Below, piece by piece: positions 10,333 through 22,177 of a DNA stretch of 64,000 nt (within the stretch, counting starts at the first letter, position 1; each line of letters starts with the position of its first letter). The stretch is from Conchocele bisecta. Its lineage: Eukaryota > Mollusca > Bivalvia > Lucinida > Thyasiridae. Location: contig CM055266.1 in NCBI GenBank assembly GCA_029237695.1, positions 125,602,569-125,666,568 of the forward strand, given 5' to 3'. The translations under genes and the position numbers were made by a program. The notes under the pieces are model-generated. The model saw only the letters and a list, made by a program, of their open reading frames with translations. It made no database searches and was not told the origin of the DNA.

Positions 10333-10755
10333 TCACGCCATCGCGGGGCCCACCATATTTGCCGACGTCGACAGGTTGAGTCCCGACGATAACCCGGATG
10401 TATACCCGGACGACGGGACGTTTGGGATGTTGGAGAATGACGACGTGAAACCCGACTGTAACGACGACGGGAACGTGTTACCAAACCCGCCGGGCATTCC
10501 GCCGGCTCCACCCTGCATCGGGTGCCCGCTGTGAGACATAAATGATCCGCCAAATGACGAAGCACCCGTCATATACGTCGGCATTGGCGCGTGCATGGCG
10601 TGGTTCAGGTTCGGTGAAAAACCGCCGAATTTGTCCAGTGGACCTCGGAGAAGATCGGACATCGCCGCCAGTTTCTTGTTCTTCTTGCTCTTCGTCGACA
10701 TCTTCCTGTTCCTCGTTTGGATACCGTCTTTCTTCATCGTCAATGGTCGGCTCAC
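10333..10755 (-). CDS. GATA1/2/3: GATA factor, terminal exon (basic tail, C-terminal region, stop)
   Basis: The acceptor is CTCGTTACAG at 10756 (a rather weak pyrimidine tract) and the TGA stop is at 10333-10335. It encodes 140 residues. The first 40 are the basic arm after the C-finger, VSRPLTMKKDGIQTRNRK followed by KSKKNKK, which in the family contributes DNA contact and nuclear localisation. Most relatives have N-R-P-L where this one has S-R-P-L. The remainder is Gly/Ser/Met-rich and low in complexity (MPGGFGNTF, SGYTSGLSSG). It ends MVGPAMA, resembling the MVTAMG end of vertebrate GATA3. The exon is GC-rich compared with the AT-rich flanks and overlaps several long open frames on both strands, which are shadows. 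The 3' UTR continues below 10333; a C-type repeat begins about 185 bp past the stop. Confidence 0.96.
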   Translation of the reverse strand: MSRPLTMKKDGIQTRNRKMSTKSKKNKKLAAMSDLLRGPLDKFGGFSPNLNHAMHAPMPTYMTGASSFGGSFMSHSGHPMQGGAGGMPGGFGNTFPSSLQSGFTSSFSNIPNVPSSGYTSGLSSGLNLSTSANMVGPAMA

Positions 10756-11148
10756 CTGTAACGAGATAATGTGATTGGTTAAATCAGGTCACGTGGAATG
10801 CAGATTTATTGATTTGTCACATTTTGGTTTTCTGAACGGAAATTGTTGATGTGTAACGTCATAAGTATACTTCCGTGCAGAAAGAGATGTAAGGAAGATA
10901 TTATATGTACATCATCGGCATGATAATATCATTGATGGTAACTAATATGTTTCCTGGTCTTTTGTTTCTATATAACCACCAGCAGCATCACTATCAACCC
11001 ATACTGGCCAATTGGTGCGCGTCTCACATACACCAGCACCGACAATCAATGTGTATGATCACGTGGTACTAACAACAACAACCAGTACTGAAACTTCCAG
11101 AATCCATCCGATTCAAAGTACGTATTCTTTTATATTGTCCTTATTACG

Positions 11149-11385
11149 TAACGGAGTTTGATGAAATATGGCGCATCAAACGCGTCTTGTTAAGCTGCAT
11201 TTGGTAGTCTCTGTACTTTGGCCAAAACCTTTGTCGTTTTTGTGAAGAATCGATTTCCGTGTCGTTAGACACGTAAATCGATTCTTCGCAAAAAATACAT
11301 AAGTCTGTGCCGAACTCCCTGGACGACCAAATGCAGCTCATGAAGACGCGTTTGCTGCGCCGCCATATTTCATCAAAATCCGTTT
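11149..11385. repeat. Imperfect ~240-bp inverted repeat
   Basis: ACGGAGTTTGATGAAATATG at one end pairs with CATATTTCATCAAAATCCGT at the other. Internal pairs include GCTGCATTTGGT/ACCAAATGCAGC and a perfect stem GAAGAATCGATTT/AAATCGATTCTTC around a GTGTCGTTAGACAC loop. Single copy here. Confidence 0.7.
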
Positions 11386-12328
11386 CATATTAAGGAAAAT
11401 ATCAAATAATACTTACTTTGGGGTGGGCAAGATTTCAACACTTTCAGCTGTTGCTGTTGTTATAACCACGTGATCACGCACCTTGACAACGATGTTAGAA
11501 ATTAGAATTGCGTGTGTAGTGGTGAAATGCGCTTCATGTACATGTACAATAGTGTTGGCTGGTGATTGCACATTTAGAGAAAATGCTCATGATTGGTCAC
11601 ATAAATACATATATATTCCTTGATCGTCCTCGATTAGTTAGTTAAAATATTGTTATTTTGTGTTGTTGTTTGGTGTCTGTATACATGTATTCAGTAGCCA
11701 AAGCAGAAATAGTGCAGTGAGCGTAATAAATAAATTATCGTGGGTGTTCCGTTTCACAAACCTTCCTCGCAATGACGTTTCATAGTCATAAAATTACCAC
11801 TTTCGCCCTTGTCAAAATGAATTAATATCAGAACGTAACTCGTTTTTCAAATTTTCCTGAGAAAAGTATTTCTAATTTCCCTGTCTCTGTAACTAATTCA
11901 ACACCAGGCGCGGCTGTCTAAACTACGCACAATCATTTCATAAATATCCTACAAACCACCACACCTATTTAGTTGGCCTGGTGGAGCGTTAAGCGCGGGA
12001 ATGAATATCCTTGTCTTTTTACCCTGCCACAAATGTTTAACTGACCGTAAAGCCGGATGCCAACTGCTCTCGGCAACATTGCCTTTAGCTGCTGATCTGG
12101 TTTGTCAGAAATCACTATATTTGCCATATCTATACACGATATACCGCGTCACGGAATGTGAAAACTTCATTTGATTGTTTTTATATGCTGCCAGAAGGTA
12201 TATAGAAAATATTTTCTCGCAGGGTGTTCGCTGTAGCGTAAGAACATATCGCGGATTCCCTGCAGCACATTGTACATTGCAGCTGTGCTTTTGTCTTTGT
12301 GAGAATTACCATATACTCGTCCCGTCAC
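11386..12328. other. Unique intron stretch
   Basis: No repeat or exon recognised. It includes mixed-composition sequence with no long open frame of convincing codon use. Confidence 0.35.
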
Positions 12329-12556
12329 TACATGCACCGCCGCCTACGGTAATCCTGTCAATATTTGTCAATTTATTTATTTCAAAATACCTGTGTATTG
12401 TGCTTGAAATCAAGCATTTTGATTGTCTGAGCCTGAGCTGTGCTACAGCTCAGGCTCAGACAATCGAAATGCTTGATTGCGACTTGGTATTGCCAATAGA
12501 TGCTCAGAAAACGGCGGTGACAAGCTGGGCAAGTTTAATTTAGGCGGTTTGGTACA
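12329..12556. mobile_element. Family I element, copy I1
   Basis: Ends ATGCACCGCCGCCTACG and AATTTAGGCGGTTTGGT are inverted relatives. The centre is a strong hairpin, GCTTGAAATCAAGCATTTTG through CAGCTCAGGCTCAGACAA. Four copies occur in the window, all without an ORF of their own. Confidence 0.7.
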
Positions 12557-13382
12557 TACTTGCAAATCTTTCGACATTATCCATGTCAGTATATGTGATT
12601 TATACTACGTCACTTTCTCGAAAGTGATTTTGAAATTTGAAAATTCAACGAAAAAAAAAAACTGCATCAGGCTAACTATATTAGTTCATTTCACTAAACG
12701 GGCATCGTCATTAGGAGAATATTAATTGTTTTTGGATGCTTATTGCTTAAGTCATTTTATCGCAGGCTTAAGACTGCCTACATCAGCCAGTTAATACGTT
12801 ATTGATAGGCAGTTTAGTGTGCATTACATCTGAATCATTCTACCTTATATGTGCTTTGCATGCGGAAATGTTTTAAGTCAATATTTTCTACGTTAATTTC
12901 ACTTCATTATATTGATTTATTTTGATTAAAACATCGTGTTTTCATGTTGTAGGTAGCTATTTATTTCTCGATTTCTCATTCGATGCGCAAGTAATTTAAA
13001 TTTAATGAAAATAAGTAGGCTTTCAAAACACATCAGAAGCAGAGCAATACAAGGTATACTCTCTATTTGTATAACCTGTCAAGGTAAATTATAATTGCAA
13101 AATATTTTGACATTATCCCTACATTTCTGTACCCTCTCGGTTAATCATAGTTTAAGAATGTAAGTGAGTCCTGAAATTACGGTTTCACTTTTAATGGTTA
13201 AATCAGCCATTAACCGGCCTTTGGCGCCATTGCGGTAGTTATGTACCATTTCGCGATTGTATTCTGTCGCGAATTTCTGTATACAAGGGCATTAACAATC
13301 TAGTTTACTCTAGGGGTAGGTATTATGAAGCGGAAGCTGATAAAAACGTCCTTATCCTGTCTTCTTTGCAGAAGTTTAGAGG

Positions 13383-13451
13383 AATAACATCGAAAGAGTG
13401 CATGAATTTCAGAGCATAGCTCTGAAATTCATGCGCACTTCCGATGTTATT
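13383..13451. repeat. Single near-perfect hairpin, 69 bp
   Basis: AATAACATCGAAAGAGTGCA pairs with TGCGCACTTCCGATGTTATT. The inner stem ATGAATTTCAGAGC/GCTCTGAAATTCAT is perfect around a 2-nt loop (AT), with a few mismatches in the outer stem. Confidence 0.75.
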
Positions 13452-13696
13452 TGCGGAAAATTGCGAAATGTTTAGTTATATGTTTTGTTTGTGGTAGACA
13501 TCGGTACTTGGTTGGGTGGGTGTCTTTCTACATCATAGCCAGACCACACAACCACGTGACTAACACATCAATGGTACAAGAATTTCTATTGCGGTATTAT
13601 TTTATAATTATGCGAATATTTTGCACTTTGCACGGAAGAGTCAAGTGATAGCACTTAGTCGCGAAAATGTCGCGTTTCGAATAATTGCTCACGGTG

Positions 13697-14083
13697 GTGA
13701 CCGTTGAGAATAACGTAGCAGTGCTGGAGAGTGTCGAAGAAAACTTCGGTTGTTGTCGGTAATACCGCCAACGTTTGTCGAATATTACCGATCAAATATG
13801 TACGGAATTTCCCAGACGTTTATTTTTTTGAGAATAACGAAAACAATGCCGGAGATTGTCGCAAACAACTTCGGTTATTATTGGTAATGCCGTCGATGCT
13901 TGCCGAACATCACCGATCAAATACGTACGAAATTTCGCAGAATTCGTTGCCCACGATGGTGACCGTTATTTGAAAATAACAAAAACAGTGACGGAAATTT
14001 TCGAAAACAAGTTCGGTTGTTATCGGTAATGCCGATGATGTTTACCGAACATTACCGATAAAATACGAAATTTCCCAGACGTT
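13697..14083. repeat. Degenerate tandem repeat, three units of about 125-135 bp
   Basis: Each unit contains GAGAATAACG or GAAAATAACA, a TCGAAGAAAACTTCGGTTGT-like segment, GGTAAT.CCG, ATTACCGATCAAATA and AATTTCCCAGACGTT. Units begin near 13706, 13830 and 13966 and are clearly diverged, so this is an old minisatellite. Confidence 0.7.
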
Positions 14084-14524
14084 CGTTAATATGCTAATAT
14101 GAAAGCGTCTTTGATCCTTGTTCCCACATTCAATGCATGACGGCTTTTTCGATTACATTATTCTATGAGTACATGATTATAGTGATAGGTCATATATATA
14201 CATCGAGTGTTTGCTATTTATATGTCCATGTATAGCGATGCCGATCAATACTTTTGAATTGTTCCTAAATGTCCGATTTGTCAATCTTCCAGTCGGTCAA
14301 TGGCGTGAATAAGGGACATCCCCTAGTGAAAGCAAAAACCAATGACCCGGAAGCAGCCGGCACAAAATGAACAGCAGACGACAATGGGCCGAGGCGCAGA
14401 CAACATAGAATTAACAGGAGCGGACAAAGTGGTCGTTCTTGTATCAGTCCCTGGTTATGCCTGCCCTTTATTCGGGTTAATTCGGTGGGCATCCCAATTA
14501 CCATGGTTAAATATGGATGATTTG

Positions 14525-14760
14525 ATTGAAAAGTGGGGCTTATAGGATTTGTGACCAGTGTACCGCCTGATCGAATAACACACTTCTGTAGCATGATAAC
14601 GATGTGTATTGTTTGTTAGAAGCATTGCGGGTGTTTCGTTGGTGGAACGGCGAGCAGTGGAGATCCTGATCAGACTGTGCGGATGCAGCGGATGCACAGT
14701 CTGATCTGGATCTCCACTGGTCGCGGAACCCATAAACCCCGTTTCTCCAGTCACAGACGC
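14525..14760. mobile_element. Family G element, copy G2 (reverse)
   Basis: Ends AAGTGGGGCTTATAGG and CCCCGTTTCTCCAGTCAC. The core hairpin GGAGATCCTGATCAGACTGT carries a small internal duplication (GGATGCAGCGGATGC). The preceding 14265-14524 is mixed sequence that I could not assign. Confidence 0.65.
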
Positions 14761-15116
14761 AAATAGGGACGACGGGTTCTAATAGTAACGTTAATGGGGT
14801 CTGACGACTCACGACTGGTGGTCAGTTTCAGTCGTCGCCACTCAATGGTCAGTCTAGCTCCGTGTGTTTGGTCACGATGAATACAACAATACATGGATGT
14901 GCGATTTAATAACTGTGTAAATGTATGTGTCAACTACCCGGCAATTAACTGGTCATTTCACGTCCATTTGTCCATTTTCCGTCCTGGAATCTACTCGGAT
15001 TTGATGAAAACGCCCTTTTCGATATCCTGCGTTGGTTTTTCTTTCTATTGCTTGCACTATCCCATAAATGACTAAATGTGGATTATTTCTAGAGGCAAAT
15101 AATAGTGGCAAATGCT

Positions 15117-15165
15117 GAAGATCCTGATGAGACGGTTCGTTACGAGCCGGCTCACATGCAGTGCT
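15117..15165. repeat. Family H core remnant
   Basis: GATCCTGATGAGACGGTTCG and ACGAGCCGGCTCA match the H hairpin core, but the rest of the element is absent. Confidence 0.45.
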
Positions 15166-15727
15166 TGCACATCTTGGCTTTATGGTATATAGGGTGGAAA
15201 TGGTTAATAATAAAAAATAATGAAAACACAAGTCAGAAAGATGGTGAGAGTGTTTGTGACACAACAATTGAAATTAGATGAACAGTATGTAAATTAACTC
15301 AACATACATAGGTCATAACTCATGAAATATCGCAAATATTAGATTTTCAGTAACGCAAACACATTCGACAATGGCGATTTTTATGAGATCGAGGCACAAA
15401 TTGAATCAGACGACATGTTATGTTACGATACAATACGCGGTATGCTGACCGCCGGCGCCCATAATGCAGTTCGGTGTCACCGCCGTTAACATATATAATT
15501 ATCTCACGTTGGCATAGCAAACTCGGTTTCGTCACCCGAAGTGTCTGTCATTTCAACCAATGCCCAACGGAATGTCGAAGAGATTCCCATATGATGGGGT
15601 CGGTGCGAAAAAGGGATGCTACTCTTCTTAGGAAACGTCAATTGTTTATTCAAAACGCCAGTATATAGTGCTCATTCGTGTGAATATGCTCCATTCGCTT
15701 CGCTATTTTAGACAGATCTATTTTTAT

Positions 15728-15864
15728 TAAAAATAAAACAACAACAAAAACAACAACAAAAAACAGAAAGAAATAGAAATATGAGATCTAGTCTTGACTA
15801 GATGTCATATTTCTATTTCTTTCTGTTGTTTTTTTGTGTTTTTTTATGCTGTTTTATTTTTAAT
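15728..15864. repeat. A-rich hairpin, ~137 bp
   Basis: AAAATAAAACAACAACAAAA through AGAAAGAAATAGAAATATGA pairs with its T-rich complement around CTAGTCTTGACTAG. The arms are low-complexity. Confidence 0.7.
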
Positions 15865-16380
15865 ACACACCACGTTCAATTATACTATAAACTAATATAT
15901 ACGTGTGCACTGTCGACATCCAATTCGTGATTGCTAAATGCTCTATAAACATGTCAGTTGTGTTTTATTATTGTAAAAATCAATGGTGATGATCATATGG
16001 TTCACTAGATGAGAAAACAGACCATTTTATCTTCTACCTGCATATTACTGCTTATTATAAACACAAATAATAGTGCCGTGCCTTGTGTCACTATGTTATA
16101 CGCTAGTTACAAACTACAAGTTAACGTGTTTACACGTTCGCATGGAGAATCAGATACATATCTTGCAGGTCAGGTTGTAAAATACAAACAAAACTCATAA
16201 AAGACGTAAAAGATTAATATTTTCGCAAAGTTTTGACGATACTTGACTTGAAATTAATGAGTAAAAATCGGATGTATTCTGCAGAGGGCATGCACAGTAT
16301 GAGCCCGGCTCCGAAATTACCTCACTTATCGTACCGTTTTTCTCCGATATTATTTTCGAGAAAGCACAATATATTCCGTA

Positions 16381-16471
16381 AATGACGTTGAAAGTTGACA
16401 CAAAATTCAGAGCTCATGCGGAATTTAATTCCGCATGAGCTCTGAATTTTGTGTCAACTTTCAATTTCATT
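16381..16471. repeat. Near-perfect hairpin, 91 bp
   Basis: GTTGAAAGTTGACACAAAAT, then TCAGAGCTCATGCGGAATT, pairs with its complement. Degenerate relatives of the arm (AGACGTTGAAAGTCGACG; AGAACTCATGCGGAATTC) occur near 4399 and 51433. Confidence 0.75.
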
Positions 16472-16546
16472 TGCGAACAATACGACTGGTTTTCGAAATC
16501 AATATCGGCGAAAATCGGCGTTGCAAATGCCAAAGCCGTGCCCATA

Positions 16547-16768
16547 TGTGGCTATGACTGGAAAATGGGGCTTATGGTTATGCGACAGTGTCTGTGCATC
16601 CGTGCAGTCTGATCAGGACTTGCACTGTTCGCCATGCAGTCATTGAATTACCGTAATACTTCTAACTTACAGTCTCTATCATTATGAGGCGGCAGAAGTG
16701 TGATAGCAGATCAGAAGTTTGAATATCCGCAAATGCCATAAGCCCCATTTCTCCAGTCACAGCCACAT
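16547..16768. mobile_element. Family G element, copy G3 (core decayed)
   Basis: Ends TGTGGCTATGACTGG and CATTTCTCCAGTCACAGCCA are intact. The internal hairpin is partly lost (GTGCATCCGTGCAGTCTGAT). Confidence 0.65.
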
Positions 16769-17649
16769 ATGAATATACCTTGTAGTTTGATTGAATCGTA
16801 AACCCAGAGGGCAGTCCTTAGCGCGATACTAACCCAAACCAATCACCATTTACCCGTTCTCGTCGCTATTTCAAATCCAATTGAGGGTTGAGAGCTTTTG
16901 ATTTTAGAAGCTTTTTTCCGGGGGCAAAACAAAATATTTACAATAAACCATTCACGTTAATGTGAACAAAAATCTGATAAAATTACCTTTAACGTAAATG
17001 CCGTTAACAATTTACCGTGTATGACGTTGGAAGACTATGCTGTGAAGTTGTCCTTCTATATTTCTACGGTATTGCTATCAACAATTGATGTTTATGAAAA
17101 AGGCTATATATATGCAACTATGTTCTATGAATATTCGATGATGAAATAAGGGCCGTTTCGTCACATACCCTGTTATTGTACCTTTCGCATTGATGCGTAA
17201 ACCAATATTCAAAATGATGGTTTGAACACGGGGAAAATATGGCATTATTCACGGAGAGCAATTATTTGCCCGTATTAAATGTATCGCATATCCATATCAA
17301 GTTATACTCGCAGCGCCGATTATGAGGTGTTCGTATTTAAAATAGTAAAAATATTTATTAATGTGAGGTCGATTAAAAGAAAATAATCACATAACGCAGC
17401 AAGTGACAATATTACGCAGCAGGCTCCACATGATAATGAGTTCTATCGTAGTTGACCTTTTGTTTTAAAACGATGTTCGAAATCTGGTCTATTTATACCA
17501 AATTGGCGTTAAAACGAAGAAATATATTTCTTCCAAATTATTGACATTCGCCCGCAGTTGACGCAATTTACGGATGTGAAGGTTGCCACTTGTGAAACGT
17601 GTATGCTAAACATTGACGATGCTGTAAGTCATGAAATCTCATCTTAAAT

Positions 17650-17892
17650 GTGTTGCGACTCGAACAATGGGGCATTTGTGATTTGTGACCAATGTAGCTC
17701 CTGGTCGAATAACACACTTCTGTAGCATGATAACGATCTATATTGCTTATAAGAAGCATAGCGGGTGTTTCATTAAGAGAATGGCGAACAGTACATATCC
17801 TGATCAGACTGTGCGGATGCACAGTCTGATCAGGATCTGCACTGGTCGCAAAACCCATAAGACCAATTTTCTCCATTAAAGTCACCACCACA
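17650..17892. mobile_element. Family G element, copy G4 (reverse)
   Basis: GAATAACACACTTCTGTAGC, AGCGGGTGTTTCATTAAGAG and core TCCTGATCAGACTGTGCGGA are nearly identical to 14525-14760. The far end is CTCCATTAAAGTCACCACCA. Confidence 0.65.
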
Positions 17893-17979
17893 AATGTCGG
17901 GAACTCAAAACAGAGGCATACTATTTCAATTACCAGCATCACCGTGTTCATTGTCTTCTTATTGTTACTTGTTATTACC

Positions 17980-18230
17980 AGTCGCGGTGTTCCTGTTTAT
18001 TGTAATTTACGTTACCATTTCAACATAAAGTCAATAGGGAGTATTTTACGAGAGGCAAAATTACAGGTTGCAGCTGCGGTAATAGCTCGGGTGAACACGG
18101 GGCCAGTGGTTGGCCATTATTCGGGTTTCGCCCCGACGACATTCGGTAATTTGTCCACATTATGTGTCGCCAGTCTTACATTGATGATCACACGCTTGCC
18201 AACAACGATAACACAGATAATTTGAGTAAC
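17980..18230. promoter_or_regulatory. Unique CpG-richer intron block, possible regulatory element
   Basis: The block is not a member of any repeat family seen here and has more CpG than the intron around it. It includes AACGATAACACAGATAATTT near 18201-18220, with two GATA-type motifs. Function is inferred only from composition and motifs. Confidence 0.18.
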
Positions 18231-18417
18231 ATTAGTGTGTTTTTGCATTTAATATGTATAAAATATGTTTTAAGATGATCCTTAGACATAGCAGTATGGC
18301 ATAATCACTACAGGTAACCTCCCGCTCTATAGCACGATAGCAGAAAACGAAAATGTCAGATTAATACAAAATACAAGTAAATAACGATATAGAGACCTGG
18401 CATGCTAGTATAGATAT

Positions 18418-18629
18418 ACGACGGAACCTCTCTAAACCGGACAACAAGAAACATATGTAATCATAATTTTGATTTATTTTCTTGTGGTCATTTATCTCAG
18501 GTGATAATGAGTGTTCGTTATCGAATAGCACACTCTGAATGATCAAATACCTGATTTACAGTGAAATCTCGCTAAACCGGACACCCTGGGGACCTCCCAG
18601 GGTGTCCGGTTTAGCGAGGTTTCACTGTA
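18418..18629. mobile_element. Family B MITE, copy B3 (reverse)
   Basis: GGAACCTCTCTAAACCGGAC opens the tail end. The tail (GATGATAATG, CACTCTGAATGATCAAATAC-type sequence) leads to the hairpin at 18558-18629, CAGTGAAATCTCGCTAAACC and complement, ending ACTGTA. Confidence 0.65.
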
Positions 18630-19106
18630 CACTTGTAGTTATATCGGGCTTAACTTATTCTGCTTAACCCATGCAACACCGTTTGCCTGTATTCCAACGT
18701 TTGCAAACAGTGTAAATTCACACGAGACAGCTTGTTACGATCAAGATCTGCACTATATCTAAACATTAAAACAGAATATTCCATTCGAGTACCTTTGGTT
18801 TCAAGAGTTAATAAATGTTAATCATATGCCGCCAATCATATCAGCTTCGATGCGTTTTCAGTATGCATGGTAACGCCAGATAATGAATGAAAATACACTA
18901 CAATATAGTTCCATAAATTAGACACCAAACACATACATGGTGCACACGAATGTGCAGTGACAAAAAAACTCCGAAATTGTCAATTTCCTGCTTGATTTCA
19001 CCTACACCATGTACCCGTAGTTGTGACAAGTTTATAAATATTTAATATAACGTTTAAGCCACAAAAGCACGGCGAGCGCCCCTTGTGTGAGTTGTGTATC
19101 TACATG

Positions 19107-19496
19107 CTCCGGATAAGGAATTAGTAATTGAGTATTGTCACTCCATCATTTCTGAAGCAATTGGGTATTTCAAAATGTTAATTGTGTAAAATAGAATCAC
19201 ATTACTGTTTACACATCAGCAGACCGCACTTATTGAATAGTTTGCTTCTAAATGAAAACACATCTTGGTATTTCATTAGAATTGTCTCCTTGGAGACAAT
19301 TCTAATGAAATACCAAGATGTGTTTTCATATAAAAATAAGAAAAATATGCTATATTTATGGTCTGTTTTTTGTTTTCTGTAGCATGATAAAGATACACAA
19401 CTTTTTAATTGCTTTTTGATACTCACTACGTCTGATTTCAATTGTTTTTTGGCAATTTTAATTGTGTATTTACGCAAATACGCAGCTTATCTGGAG
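19107..19496. mobile_element. Family J element, copy J1
   Basis: The 390-bp element has ends CTCCGGATAAG and CTTATCTGGAG. Its internal perfect hairpin, ACACATCTTGGTATTTCATT and complement, lies at about 19257-19327. A 14-bp direct repeat GTTGTGTATCTA(C/G)A flanks it at 19091-19104 and 19496-19509, possibly a target duplication. The second copy at 46991-47380 has no such flank. Confidence 0.65.
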
Positions 19497-20186
19497 TTGT
19501 GTATCTAGACTCAGATCTGATCAGATATTACTAAGTACCCATTCTTGACAGGCAAAATATGTTGCTCAATTGTCCGTGCAAAATAACCTATGAAAAATGT
19601 TCTCACTTTCAAAATATGTCCCTATCTGATCTTAGCCTGCCAACATTTTCGTTTTGCTCGTGTGGCATAATTTCCTCCCAGACAGGAGTGATATGTATCT
19701 AAACTAAAAGGAAAGCCCTAGTTTACGATTGAGCCAAACACGAAACACGGATTTTTTATAATTCTGCTGTCTACCAACCAAGTATTATATCGACACAACT
19801 AGGACAATATTTTTTTACCTCAACATTTGTGTTATGTGGGAATCATTTATGATTTGCTATGGTCAGTGCATATATCTATTGCGTTATCGTAGTGTAAGAA
19901 AATAATTAAAATCAAAATACGATAATTCTATAAATATACGGTATGACATCACTTCAGAACAAATATTAGGTGATTGGGAAAGCTTCAATGTATTATGCAG
20001 TGATTATGCGACTACCATACTACAATATTTGTGTTGGTTTAATATGATGTATATTAAACTCGTTGACCGAGTTTATAAGAAAACTGAACATTTATATGTA
20101 GTCGTATTCCTTATGAAATCAGCGAACTCGTTTAATAAAGATCATATTAAATCATCACGTGTGCAATATGCTCTGTTTAGTATATA

Positions 20187-20243
20187 TTTTGTATCATTTA
20201 TGTTTGTCCAAAGATTGCATTGGACAAACGAAAATGATACAAA
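20187..20243. repeat. Single hairpin, 57 bp
   Basis: TTTGTATCATTTATGTTTGTCCAA pairs with its complement TTGGACAAACGAAAATGATA around AGATTGCA. Single copy. Confidence 0.65.
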
Positions 20244-20773
20244 GTAAATAATTTACCAAAAACACTAAATTCAGAAAGATAAGAAATGTGCTCACGTAAC
20301 TAATAATAGTTACGCGCAAGGGAAAGAAACACTATTTTATGCCCGGCCTTGTTAAAATGTAAACAACAGTAGGTCGTATTCCGTAACGTAAATGTAGCCC
20401 CTATCAAATGTACAGCGGACGCTCTACCATATTGCATTAATTATTATTATAAATACGGATAACAGTTAACCGAGTAGAATACTTTGAAATGTAATAATAA
20501 CAATCCCGCCCCGTATTTAATCGATGGCTTTGAAATCGAAACTAAATTCTGGTTTTGATACCGAGTGTGTTTGCTTTATGAAACGCGAAACATGTGACTT
20601 TATAGCTTTAATTGTATGGGAAAATAATCGCCGTTACGGTGGCTTACTAATCAGAGCATGTGATATTCACAGTTATGTATACTTGTATTGCCGAGTTTCA
20701 CGTGGAAAGTTAGGTTACATCGCAGAATAAATGCGTATGCGATTGAGAATGTGATTGTCATATTTGTTGAATC

Positions 20774-21006
20774 TTAACCCTTTCAACCCTAAGTAACTGA
20801 ATAGACTGCGATATGTTAATTTTGCAACCAATCCATGATTTTCAGACTATTCCATTTATAAAAAGGGGGTATTTGTTGTTCTCAAAAATATGAAAATTAC
20901 TTTCAAACAGTGCAGATCCTGATGAGACGGCTCGTTACGAGCCGGTTCATCTGGATCTGCACTGTTTGCATAAACCGTTATAGCGGGCTTTCGGGTTCAA
21001 AGGGTG
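20774..21006. mobile_element. Family H element, copy H1
   Basis: Ends TTAACCCTTTCAACCCT and TTTCGGGTTCAAAGGGT are inverted. Between them lie the family segment TTTATAAAAAGGGGGTATTT and the core hairpin AGTGCAGATCCTGATGAGAC/GTTCATCTGGATCTGCACT around CTCGTTACGAG. Confidence 0.75.
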
Positions 21007-21366
21007 AAGCGTATACTCGGCAACTACGACATTCCCGAGTTTAGTTTTCGATCGTTTTACAAGGGACGGAATAATGTCGATTTCCTCAAAGACCGCCCGG
21101 TATTAAATTGCTGTTATGCAGTTTCCTTTTCATCAAGCTTGTACAAATAATTCATATAAGCTCCTGTCAAATGGAAAATATCCACATAACGAGAGGTTCC
21201 GATCACTGACCTACTGGATTAGTGTTAAACTCGGCGTCAAATAACATTTTAAGAAGATGTTGGAAGCGTGACTGTTGTGTTGGTTACAATGGCTGCATTC
21301 TCGTTAGCTGGGCTCTTCCGTCGACTTTATGTACACCAGTTGTATGTTGTATGTCTTTAGTAAGTG

Positions 21367-21460
21367 AATATTAAACAAGAAAAATAGCAAGTATCGCAAA
21401 TAAATGACATATGTCATGTATTTGCGATACTTCTATTTTTCTTTTTTTCTTCTAATATTC
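21367..21460. repeat. Single hairpin, 94 bp
   Basis: GAATATTAAACAAGAAAAAT, then GCAAGTATCGCAAATA, pairs with its complement around CATGACATATGTCATG. Confidence 0.7.
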
Positions 21461-22017
21461 TCCAAATTTCCAAATGAGACAAGTCATAATGTGATTTTGT
21501 TTCTAAGAATATGTGCAAATTTCATGTAAAATATTTACAGCAACTGTGGTATTTTCTGTAAATGACGCGATATGGCATCTACCTAAGTGTTTCGTCAGCT
21601 TTCGATCGTCATTTCATGGAATATATTATAAATTTTGTAAATATCTATCATGAGATATCACACATCTTCTTATATAGGTACAAAATAACAAGGCTTATCT
21701 CAAATATATGTTAGGAATATATATGCTATGCACATTATTTAGATCTACTTTCCAATGTAATGGTAGCCTTAGCTGAGTTCCCAGGCGCATATATTCGCCT
21801 TTGTTTATGTGCTATAACTTGAGAATATACAGCACGTCTTTGCCAAAAACAAGAAGAAAAAAAACGATAGTTATTTTTCATAAGATCTGTCAATGTTCAA
21901 GGACATTATACGGTGTATAACTATCGACAATCATAATATATTGACACTGATTGTTGAGTACATGTACACCGAACGAATACCTGCAATACGGTGTCTTGTA
22001 TAGTACTGTACTTGAAT

Positions 22018-22130
22018 TTAACCCTTTCAAACATATATACCATAAAGCTAACATTTGCAAGCTAAAAAATGTAGATCCATATGAGCCGGCACATTACGAT
22101 TGTCGTCCTGATTGTCCACCCAATCGACTC
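22018..22130. repeat. Degenerate family H fragment
   Basis: TTAACCCTTTCAAAC, then GTAGATCCATATGAGCCGGC and ATTACGAT. It reads as a decayed H element just upstream of a well-preserved copy. Confidence 0.35.
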
Positions 22131-22177
22131 TTCTTTATTCGCTTATTAGAAGCTAACATATTTTCAAACAAAACGGG

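Noticed and set aside
10215..10565. Arg-rich 116-codon frame overlapping the terminal exon
   Set aside because: Out of frame with the GATA coding sequence, which has homology and correct splice phase; GC-rich exons produce such shadows.
14540..14812. 90-codon frame with DPDQTVHPLHPHSLIRI-type sequence in another frame
   Set aside because: This recurs wherever the G element occurs and is the translation of its hairpin, not a gene.
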